The notes beneath the pieces are model-generated. The model worked only from the letters and a program-made list of their open reading frames with translations, searched no databases and was not told the DNA's origin. Below are positions 55,991 to 64,000 of a stretch of DNA of 64,000 bases, in pieces. The stretch is taken from NCBI RefSeq assembly GCF_000219625.1, contig NC_018218.1:5456001-5520000 (forward strand), given 5' to 3'. Within the stretch, counting starts at the first letter, position 1, and each line of letters opens with the position of its first letter. The position numbers and the translations under genes are program-made. Source of the stretch: Zymoseptoria tritici IPO323. Its lineage: Eukaryota > Ascomycota > Dothideomycetes > Mycosphaerellales > Mycosphaerellaceae.

Positions 55991-56309
55991 TATGAAGGCT
56001 GAGTGTGGATGATGCTGCTCAGATTTGGTCTTTGATCCATGAGTATTAACGAAGTCGAGGTGGTAGCCAAGTGGAAGAAATAGAAGAAGTGAAGAGGCCA
56101 AAGAGGGTGAATGAGTATCAGTATGGATGGCACATGTCATGTCTCCTGATGATGGTATTCACCGAGGCATCTAGCATATGTCAGTCGGCGAGTGAATTGA
56201 TGATCGCAAGGCGATAGCTGAGCAGCTCCGAGTCGCTTCTCTTCTTCACCATATTCATGTCGAGATTCCCTCCGAGCAGACCAAATGGACTAGAACAGTC
56301 CATGTTGTT
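55991..56309. other. Flank of the unknown gene
   Basis: Short gap upstream of the unknown gene and downstream of the ankyrin fragment. Nothing recognisable apart from the possible N-terminal extension to 56140. Confidence 0.4.
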
Positions 56310-56720
56310 TCAAGACCGTGTCGACTGGTCCATGTTGCTCGATGTGATGTGCATTGCTGCTCCACTCCGCATCGGCAGGTCAGATACAGGCACCTTTACC
56401 TTCGACCTTGCGTCTCTTTCGAGAAATAGCTTCACAATATCAGGACGTTCTGAACTCGATGTTTTTTGAAGGGCGGTACTTCTCTTGCCAAGCTTCAGAT
56501 TCGGATCTGCATGATATGCCAGAAACAATTTGACGATGCCAACATGTCCCCTCTTCGTTGCAAGGCAGAGCTGTGTCCAATCTGCGCCGTTATACATGTT
56601 CGGATCTCCGCCGTCTCAAGAGATGGTCACATTCCGCCGTGATACAATCGTCGCTGGGAAGGTTGGTCTTGTCGAGGAGTGGCCACTACTTGGCCTCCTC
56701 CGCTGTCAGTCGTCCAACAA
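56310..56720 (-). pseudogene. Degenerate copy of the ankyrin tail of the HET gene
   Basis: An open stretch (56597-56310) reads LCLATKRGHVGIVKLFLAYH and ADPNLKLGKRSTALQ, matching the last two repeats of the neighbouring HET protein (LRCLAVERGNLGIFKLLLAY and HADPDLKIGGGSSALQ). The DNA also matches, for example around 56500-56580 against 57135-57230. Similarity continues upstream (GGDPNM against GVNPSM) but past an in-frame TGA and small deletions. A divergent tail follows (KVKVPVSDLPMRSG). It lacks a promoter, a HET domain and a clean start, so it is a broken partial duplicate. Confidence 0.7.
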
Positions 56721-57061
56721 TGTTGCAAGGGGATGTTGGAGTACCTCAGTCCCACACTTTCGCCTCATCTGTCTTCCATCTCTGGTTCCAAATCTGGTCG
56801 TCAGTCTCGGGACCAGACGACCTAGACCTGGAAATCCTGTCATTCGCATGGTGCTGCCGAGTAGAATGCACGCGAATGCTTCAAATGATGTAATCAGGTA
56901 GAGCAGTCCAGCCATTTCCGATCTTCCATGCGCCATCACAGTATTCGCATGATCCCATGACCCACTTCTGTGGTTATTCGGAAGTAACTCAACTCCCTGG
57001 TGTCCTTCTTCCGGCGGCGAACAGGAGAGAAATGGGTCCGTGAGCGTCTTTCGTGGTCCTG
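56721..57061. other. Spacer between HET gene and its degenerate copy
   Basis: Faint similarity to earlier ankyrin repeats may continue at the left edge (to about 56780). No gene is supported. Confidence 0.4.
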
Positions 57062-59383
57062 TCAGCGAGCTTTTCTGAGAAGCAGCTCGAGAAGCTCAGG
57101 GAAACCTTCTCTTGATGCTACCTGAAGAGCAGAGCTTCCACCGCCAATTTTCAGGTCCGGATCTGCGTGATAGGCCAGCAACAATTTGAAAATTCCAAGA
57201 TTTCCCCTTTCCACTGCGAGGCAACGCAGTGTTGACTCTGTGCCGCACTCCATGCTCGGATTCACGCCAGTTTTTAGAAGTTGATGAACGGCTTCCGAGC
57301 TCCCAGTCTTGACTGCGTAACAAAGTGCGGTGAATACTTGAGCAATTCCAAGGCTTATGTCGTCTTTGCGCTCTAAGAGCAACGACACAAGATCATAGTC
57401 ACCCCTTGCTGCTTCTGCGCATAGCGGACTGCTATGCTGGCCTGAGACGACGTTTGGATCAGCACCGTGGTCCAGTAGCAGCCGGACGATGTCTACGCGA
57501 CCTTGCTCTATGCAACTGTAGAGAGCATCCCGAGCGTCGAGCTTTTTGATCACCGCGTTTGGATTTGCCTTGGCCTCGAGGGCCTCGAGCAGCAAACGTA
57601 ACATTTCTGTATCACCCACACGCATCGCTGCGCAGAGAACATTTCCCTCGCTTCCACACCGTGCGTTGACTTCTGCACCGTGCTGCAATAAAAGCTGTAC
57701 GATTTTCAAATGCTGATGTCGGACCGCGGCCGAAAGGGCAGTTGGTTCCTCATCCGCAGCGCTCGTCCTGTTGGCATCCGTGCTATGCTCGAGAAGGAGC
57801 TTTACAACTTCCATACTCCCGTTCTTCGACGCCGCACAGAGAGGTGTCTTCCGAGTGATTGTGACCCCATTGGGGTCTGCACCAATCTTAAGAAGCTGCC
57901 CAACGATGACAGCCTGATCGCTATCTGCCGCGAGGTAAAGAGCTTTCTGGAGGTGTGCTTGAACGTCGTGCTCCGGCCACAAGTCGAAGAGTCCAACAAT
58001 GCCTGAATACTCCCACGCAGCCCAGAGCAATTTCCGGGCGGACGTGTTCGGGTAGCTCTCGAGCAGCGTCTTCACCACGCGCACGAAACTAGCATCTGTG
58101 CCTACCCGCTGGATATCCTTTTTGATTGAGCGGTGCTGTTCCAGCGATATTGCCGCGAGTGGGGCATTGCGCTGCCGCAGCCAAGCTCGTCGCTCCAGGA
58201 CACTCGAAATGAGGTCTTCCTCTTCGATCAATTCATCTAAAGCACTCTCACAGCCCTTGATGCTGCTATACGGATAATGATCGAGAGCTTGAGCAACGTC
58301 GAGCAACAAATCCGGGTACGATTTTCGATAGTCGGGTTTGATCAAGCGTGCTTCGACCTCATCTATCAGCCCCAACAGAGCGTATATGCGATCACGCGGG
58401 TCTTTGCACTCTCGTCCGGACGTCTGTCGCAGTCGCTCCACGAGTGGCATACGATGTCGGTTTCGCTCTGTTCCGGTCATCCAGGCTTCGAAAGGCATTC
58501 GAAGAAGCTCGAGGTTTGCACTCAAACTTCCAGGTCTCCCACTCAACGTGTTCCCTAGCGAATTTGAATGAGCCAGCCTATCGTCCAATATTCTGATGAA
58601 AGCCCTCATGCTGATTTGATCGTCGTCAATCATGAGAAGGGGACATGCCTGGGCATAAGCGCATTCTTGCACCACCCAAAGTCTTTTCCACCACGGCGAA
58701 GATTGATTGCAAAGCGATGAGAAACGCTCAACCATTGATGTTTGACCTTGAGGATGCCCTGAGCTACCCAACCATACCATGACTTTGCTTGCGCCGTTAT
58801 AAATCTGAGCCATGATGCCGACTTGCGCGGCTCGCTCCACGAAGTTCTCCTGATCAATGCAGATGGCATCTATCCAGATGGTGGTACTGCTGTACGTACT
58901 CCTCAACTTGTCGAGAGCGGTCCACAAATGTTCCGTTACGGAGAAGGGAATTTGTGCGGCATTGATGGAGATCGTCCTGGAGCGTGGCTGTTGCCCCCAG
59001 GACCAGGACAGCGCAGAGTACTCTCTGTCTTCCCAGAGCTGGTGCTTCAATAACGTGCAATGAATCGGATGGCCTGGTTGCCCTGCCTCGATTCGCAGAA
59101 GTCTGATCCAAGGTGCGGAGGCTTCATTAGAATCCGCATTGAGAATGACGAGATTCTTGTAAATTGCCAACGTCGATGGATCTGTGCGGGAGGTTGCCTC
59201 GAAATTCATGTCCTGGGCAGGATGGTGCTGCTGCCAGCCTGGTCGCATGTACGGTTCTTCGGTCATGTGTGAGTCGTCCATTTCGAAGGAATCCAGAGAA
59301 GACTGGCTCGCACTATCGTCGTCGGACTTGGCTAGATCTTCAGGCGCCATGGTGCTGGCTGGCTTTTCGCCCGATTTTTCCAT
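57062..59383 (-). CDS. HET-domain protein with C-terminal ankyrin repeats
   Basis: A single exon of 773 residues. The HET domain is at about residues 122-250, with the three usual blocks: YSALSWSWG, then TTIWIDAICIDQEN with VERAAQVGIMAQIYNGASKV, then WWKRLWVVQECAYA. A helical linker follows, containing CKDPRDRIYALLGLI, common to this class. About nine ankyrin repeats fill residues 480-773 (for example TPLCAASKNGSMEVVKLLLE, LYSCIEQGRVDIVRLLLDHG). HET-domain proteins trigger cell death on fusion of incompatible hyphae and the repeat part is thought to sense the partner or a ligand. No STAND-type NTPase lies between the domains. A decayed copy of the last repeats lies just downstream. Confidence 0.93.
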   Translation of the reverse strand: MEKSGEKPASTMAPEDLAKSDDDSASQSSLDSFEMDDSHMTEEPYMRPGWQQHHPAQDMNFEATSRTDPSTLAIYKNLVILNADSNEASAPWIRLLRIEAGQPGHPIHCTLLKHQLWEDREYSALSWSWGQQPRSRTISINAAQIPFSVTEHLWTALDKLRSTYSSTTIWIDAICIDQENFVERAAQVGIMAQIYNGASKVMVWLGSSGHPQGQTSMVERFSSLCNQSSPWWKRLWVVQECAYAQACPLLMIDDDQISMRAFIRILDDRLAHSNSLGNTLSGRPGSLSANLELLRMPFEAWMTGTERNRHRMPLVERLRQTSGRECKDPRDRIYALLGLIDEVEARLIKPDYRKSYPDLLLDVAQALDHYPYSSIKGCESALDELIEEEDLISSVLERRAWLRQRNAPLAAISLEQHRSIKKDIQRVGTDASFVRVVKTLLESYPNTSARKLLWAAWEYSGIVGLFDLWPEHDVQAHLQKALYLAADSDQAVIVGQLLKIGADPNGVTITRKTPLCAASKNGSMEVVKLLLEHSTDANRTSAADEEPTALSAAVRHQHLKIVQLLLQHGAEVNARCGSEGNVLCAAMRVGDTEMLRLLLEALEAKANPNAVIKKLDARDALYSCIEQGRVDIVRLLLDHGADPNVVSGQHSSPLCAEAARGDYDLVSLLLERKDDISLGIAQVFTALCYAVKTGSSEAVHQLLKTGVNPSMECGTESTLRCLAVERGNLGIFKLLLAYHADPDLKIGGGSSALQVASREGFPELLELLLRKAR

Positions 59384-61162
59384 ACCTATAGAGGTATCAT
59401 GGAAAGCGCCCGACTGGAGTCAAGTCAAACGTATGTCCATCTCTTCTCAGCCTTGCGGGCAATGAGCTGGAGTCTGCATATGGCAATGAGGCGCAGCTAA
59501 GCAGCGCCACTTTGACTGCGGACTGTGTTACCAGCATACAGTGCAACGAACCTCTTGAGTCAGCAATGTGCTTCCTCAGAACTGAGCTCCCAATCAAGCA
59601 CTTTTTTCAAACTCCCCTGCGCCCGAGATTCGAGCCTCGAGGACAGCGTAGGTACCATCAAGATTCTTCGCTCCTCTACCTTGACAGCATCCGGTCGGAA
59701 ACAGTAGCTCTAGTGCGAAGTCAGCCAAGAACCACGAGATCGCAAACCTGACACTCTCATAGGTAAGCTGCGAGACTTCATATCACAGCAGGAACGCCAC
59801 CAAATGCTGCAAAACGTCCGATCTAGACCTTGGTTTCTGTCACTTGCTTCGCCGAGGTGAGATCAAGCATGATTGACAGCGGTGATCGTGAGACTTGCGG
59901 TCAACGAACAAGCAGCCAAAACTCCGGCCGAGATACCAGCGAGTCTCCACCAAGCGTCCACATCAACCCAGCGGTGTCGCGTGTTCACGCAGCTCAACCT
60001 CGAGCCAGATCCCTTCACGTGGCAGACGACCAAGGAAGCGGACCATGCCATATGCCTCTGCAGCAAAGGCATGCAGGGATGTATACCTGACAGCACTGCA
60101 CGCTCTCCATTGTTATACTGCTCAACGCAAGAAAGTAAGGTCTCCATGCCTCTCACTCGTGTCGTCACAAAGGCGGTATAGACGTATCGTTTTCCTCCGT
60201 TCCACACTCCAGGATCCGATTGGAGGATGAGCAAGGTGTGGGAACACGCGCATTAGCTCACCCTGGTCTCTGCGGCGCATCTTTGCGGAGGGTCCCGTAC
60301 CTATAGCAGAGGGAGGCGTCGCACTGGAAATCTGGGTATTTCTCGCATTGGTCGTTGTTGAAGCATGGAAAGGAGTACTGTAGATTTGATGTCGAAGAGA
60401 AACGAGGGCCAACCCTGCCGGCGGCGATCGAAACCATGGGTCGAGGATCGGAGAGAAAACTCTAGGACCCATCGTACATCCGAGGCGGTGAAACAATCGA
60501 CCAGCAGAGATGTGCGTCTATACACCCTTGTGACAAGCTGTGCGATATGTGATGTGTATGCGCGTGTGGCGACAGCGCCAGAGTGCGTGTGCATTGCCGG
60601 TGCATCATTCGCTGTGATCGTGGAGTCTTCGACGCTTTCACAGTGGAGAGGATATCGCAATCCTCAGCCTGGAGCTCTTTCCGTTGCTGTTACATGTAGC
60701 TACTGCACCCTCGAAACTCAACCCAGTCGCGTGGACAATTTTTCACATCCGGTGATTGCAACTCACTTCCGTGTTCGTGCTGTTCCATATCCATGTGCGA
60801 CGGCACAATCTGCCTCGCGTGAGGGAAGATCTCCCCACGGCCAATCGCTGGATAGGATCCGATACACACACACTTGCTCGCGCAAAAATCCAAGAAGTTC
60901 CCCCTCCCCTGCCGCGAACTTAGAACTAACAGCGATCCCACCACTTGGAACTGTACATACCCTGGTCTTCCTTACATACACTTGACTCTGGCTGCTCACC
61001 GACCCTCCTGATCAATCTGACGACTCTGAGACCGGCATTCTTCCCCACCAGGCCGACTCTGCCCGATACTACGATCATACACACTCGCTATCACACCGAC
61101 ACTTTCGCCTTCCATGACATTCGCCTCGTCGCACGGCATTTCCACTCGGTCGCGATCCCGCA
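59384..61162. other. 1.8-kb intergenic region
   Basis: It holds the promoters of the HET gene (-) and of the repeat gene (+). A minus-strand frame (59863-60234) ends in a hydrophobic stretch (AGISAGVLAACSLTASLTI) but starts at TTG and has no known motif. A 206-codon plus-strand frame (60365-60985) is also unsupported. Confidence 0.45.
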
Positions 61163-64000
61163 ATGGCAGCTGTTGTGGCTCGCGCAGACGGTCCTCCACA
61201 CGGTCACGAATGGCGCAGACGAGACATCCTGTTGGTGGATGAGAAGAGGAGGGAGCATGGTAGTGGTCATTTGAAGTCGCGATTGCGAGCATTGGTGGGG
61301 TTTTGGGAGGACTTCACCTCGCGTGAGAATTTGAAGAGCTCTGGAACATTGCGGACGAAAGAGCAGAGCATTACGAGGGATATCTGGAGACCGTATAGGT
61401 CTGTTTCTTCGGAAGGCAATGCGCCACCGGCGTACGAGGATGCTCTGTGCGATGTGCCGCCGGATTATACGGCTACGGATGCTTGTGCGAATGCGATTGA
61501 TCTACGGGAAGGAGAAGCTAGGATTGAACACGGCTGGATCGATGGCCGAACGAAGGAAGAGAGCAGACAGGTCTACGAGGTCGTGGATGTCAAGGTGGAC
61601 TTTTCTGCGGCAGAGAATATACGTTCGCGGGCGAACAAGAAGGCTAAGAAGGTGAGTGGAGGGTATGGCTATGGTGGAACTCGAGAGAAACGTCTGACGG
61701 TCGTGTGTAGGCTGCGAAAGCCGCTGCGGTGAACAAGTGGGGCGACAATAGCGACGATGGTGAGAAGAAAGATGAGGACGGAGCGGACGGCGAAGATGCA
61801 GGAGGTGGTGGTGATGCGCCGGCTGGAGGAGATGGCGGTGGAGACCCTCCTGGCGACGGCGGAGATGGAGGAGATGATGGCGATGACTGGTTCGGAGGTG
61901 GCGGCAAGAAGAAGAAGGATAAGAAGAAAAAGAAGAACGCGTGGGAAGAATTTGAGGAGGAGGAGAAAAAGAAGCAGGAGGAGGAAGCCAAGGCTGCGGA
62001 AGAGAATGGCACTGCTGAGGCCGAAGCTGAGCCAATCGAGGGTGAGTATTGTGGGATCGCGGATACGGATAAGGCTGATCAATCGATCTAGACTGGGGCT
62101 CATTTGCTGCCGTCGGAAAGAAGGGCAAGAAGAAGAAGGGCAAAGATATTGAGCCAGAGCCCGAACCTGAGCCCGTCGTTGAGGTTCCCGCACCGGTCGA
62201 AGCTGCGCCTGAAGACGATTGGGGTGGCTTTACGACAACGAAAAAGAAGAAGGGCAAGAAAGGCAAGGAGGTTGAGCCTGAGCCAGAACCTGAGCCCGTT
62301 GTTGAGATTCCAGCACCGGTCGAAGCTGCGCCTGAAGAAGATTGGGGTGGCTTTACGACAACGAAAAAGAAGAAGGGCAAGAAAGGCAAGGAGGTTGAAC
62401 CTGAGCCAGAACCTGAGCCCGTCGTGGAAGTGGTCGAGCCAGCTCCAGCTGCGGAGGCCGAGGATCCTTGGAGTTCTTTTGCGACCGTCGGTATGTTTTG
62501 GAGGGCGCAGCGACGAATGTTCGTGCTCTGATCATCTTTACAGGCAAGAAGAAGAAAGGTAAGAAGGGCAAGGAGGTCGAGCCAGAACCTGAACCTGAGC
62601 CTGTCGTGGAAGTGGTCGAGCCAGCTCCAGCCGCGGAGGCCGAGGATCCTTGGGGCTCATTCGCGACTGTCGGTATGTTTTCGAGGTCCTGTCGACTTAT
62701 ATATGTGTTCTGACGGCATTCATAGGCAAGAAGAAGAAAGGCAAAAAGGGCAAGGAGATCGAGCCAGAACCGGAACCCGAGCCTGAAGTCGTCGTACCTC
62801 CACCAGAGCCCGAGCCTGAAGACGACTGGTTATCTGGAAGCAAGAAGGACAAGGACAAGAAGAAGAAAAAGGGCAAAGTGAGTGCAAATCTCTCAATCTC
62901 TATTGTTATTGCGATCAAATTCCACAGCCCGACGAATCGGAAACGGCTTGGGACCCCTTTCGGGGTTAAAGTTGCTCGAATCCGGGGTAGTGGGCGATCG
63001 TGGCTGCCGAGGCGCTCAGACCTCGTAATCTCGATGTGTGGCGCATGCGCTTGCATACTCGATAGGAGGGGAGACGTCGTCGCGTTCTGCCTTACTACCT
63101 TACGCCATGATCTGACCATGGTCCATGACTTACGTCGCATCTCCGCGCTACAGGCCATCTGTCCTGTTCGACCACCACCATCATGTACTGATCAGCCTCG
63201 CGCGCACAGAACGAACCTGTCTCGCCAGACCCGCCGAAGGACGAGATGAAGTTCGACGACATCAGCCTCAACGACGACAAGGCCGCACCGAAACTCGACT
63301 TGGATCTAGGAGACTTTGGTGGTGGAACTGAGAAGTCGGAAAGCAAGGGATTCAGCTTTGGTGGCTGGGGAGGAGGATGGGGTTCCGGTGCAGTGAAGTC
63401 GTGGGGATTCGGCAGCAGTGCCGATACGCCGAAAGAGGAGCCAAAGATTGAGGATACCTCCTGGAGCTTCGCGGCAGTGGATGACAAGAAGGACAAAAAG
63501 AAGAAGAAGTCTGGCAGTGCATTCGACTTCGGCTTCGATGCAGTCGGCGACGAGGGTGATGCTGGCACAGTGGACTTTGGCGATGCAAAAGTCGAGCCCG
63601 TAGCAGAAGAGGATCCATGGTCAGGCTTCTCAGCTGCAGGCAAGAAGGACAAGAAGAAGAAGAAAGGTGCGATCGAACCCGAGCCTGTGGTAGAGGTCCC
63701 GCCGCCTCCGCCTCCGCCTCCGCCTCCTGTCGAGGAGAAGCCGGCCGACGATCCATGGGGAGGATTCAGCACTGCCACCGGCAAGAAGGACAAGAAGAAG
63801 AAGAAGTCATCTCCTTGGGATGCCGAACCTGAGCCGGAGCCTGTCGTCGTCGTTCCCGAACCTGAACCCGAACCGGTGAAAGAGGAGGACGACACATGGG
63901 GCACTTTTGGCATGTCGGCAAAGGACAAGAAGAAGGCGAAGAAGAATGCCAAGTTGGGCATTGTGGAGGAGAAGGCGCCTGAGCCGGAGCCGGAGGTTGT
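61163..64000 (+). CDS. Large Lys/Glu/Trp repeat protein with PPxY motifs (runs off the window)
   Basis: Exons 61163-61651, 61711-62041, 62092-62490, 62544-62672, 62726-62877 and 63210 to beyond 64000 give at least 763 residues. The N-terminal 163 residues hold two PPxY motifs (PPAY 88-91, PPDY 99-102), the ligand type for WW domains of Rsp5/Nedd4 ubiquitin ligases, then GWIDGRTKEESRQVYEVVDV. A Gly/Asp-rich region follows. The rest repeats three elements: a basic KKKKGKKGKE, an acidic/proline EPEPEPEPVVE and an aromatic DPWGSF, DDWGGF or DPWSGF. The 332-nt last intron is long and may hide a short exon (PDESETAWDPF near 62929). I do not recognise a named family; DPW and WxxF resemble clathrin-adaptor ligand motifs. 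Confidence 0.78.
62148..62516 (+). repeat. 123-bp coding tandem repeat
   Basis: Units start at 62148, 62271 and 62394, each encoding about 41 residues with the order EPEPEPEPVVE, PAPVEAAPE, DWGGFTTT, KKKKGKKGKE. The units starting at 62148 and 62271 are nearly identical. Confidence 0.85.
62394..62757 (+). repeat. 182-bp exon-plus-intron tandem duplication
   Basis: Equivalent points fall at 62394, 62576 and 62758, exactly 182 bp apart: 129 bp of coding sequence plus a 53-bp intron. The coding parts are almost the same and both introns are 53 nt, starting GTATGTTTT. Confidence 0.85.

Noticed and set aside
59863..60234. Minus-strand frame with a hydrophobic C-terminus, possible tail-anchored protein
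   Set aside because: TTG start, no homologous motif, and an intergenic setting with open frames on both strands.
60365..60985. 206-codon plus-strand frame
   Set aside because: Composition and lack of motifs suggest chance; it lies in the probable promoter of the repeat gene.
61502..62389. Long antisense frame rich in Ser/Pro opposite the repeat gene
   Set aside because: It is the reverse-strand image of Lys/Glu repeat codons (AAG/GAG read as CTT/CTC), not a gene.

Overview
The window is nuclear DNA from a filamentous ascomycete (Pezizomycotina). Genes are compact and many have short introns (about 50-120 nt) with GT...AG borders and TACTAAC/GCTAAC/CTGAC-like branch sites. Several families are fungal or chiefly fungal: RSC7, Acl4, Coa3, the 17.8 kDa complex I subunit, a SHE3-like coiled coil, a HET-domain protein and a KGG-type hydrophilin. 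A dothideomycete of the Mycosphaerellales/Capnodiales type is my guess from gene style only. I read exon borders by eye from splice motifs, reading frame and family conservation, so borders could shift by a few bases.

Layout. 0.4-2.5 kb: RSC7 (-). 2.5-7.7 kb: gene-poor, with one intron-containing tRNA-Arg(UCU)-like locus. 7.7-19 kb: Dpb4 (-), a Ser-Pro-rich F-box-like protein (+), a small unknown (+), SF3A2/Prp11 (-), a zinc-finger/VKxE protein (+), Gos1 (-), ribosomal protein L35 (+) and Atp10 (-). 19.7-25.3 kb: a DUF3176-type membrane protein (+), a small hydrophilin (-) and a Ste11-like HMG-box factor (-). 27.4-38.2 kb: Acl4 (-), Gir2 (+), Brc1/Rtt107 (+), an aquaporin (-), Rpc25 (-) and a NUFIP/Rsa1-like CCCH protein (+). 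38.5-43.3 kb: a small unknown (-), a peroxisomal alpha/beta hydrolase ending in SKL (-) and a Baeyer-Villiger-type monooxygenase (+). 43.5-54 kb: Vps25 (-), the complex I 17.8 kDa subunit (+), Coa3 (-), Pta1/symplekin (+), a SHE3-like protein (+) and dynamin Vps1 (+). 54.7-59.4 kb: an unknown (-), a degenerate ankyrin fragment (-) and a HET-ankyrin gene (-). 61.2 kb to the right edge: a large repeat protein (+) that continues beyond the window.

Most of the window is housekeeping: transcription and chromatin, DNA replication and repair, ribosome assembly, respiratory-chain assembly and vesicle traffic. Many genes sit head to head across 180-480 bp, which suggests shared promoters (Acl4/Gir2, Vps25/complex I subunit, Gos1/L35, Rpc25/NUFIP, hydrolase/monooxygenase). 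The accessory-looking parts are the hydrolase/monooxygenase pair, which fits a ketone-to-ester-to-hydrolysis route, the HET-ankyrin gene with a decayed copy of its tail, and the lysine/glutamate/tryptophan repeat gene. That last gene is growing by tandem duplication of an exon together with its intron and is the best candidate for something undescribed. I see no transposon, CRISPR array, rRNA or viral gene.
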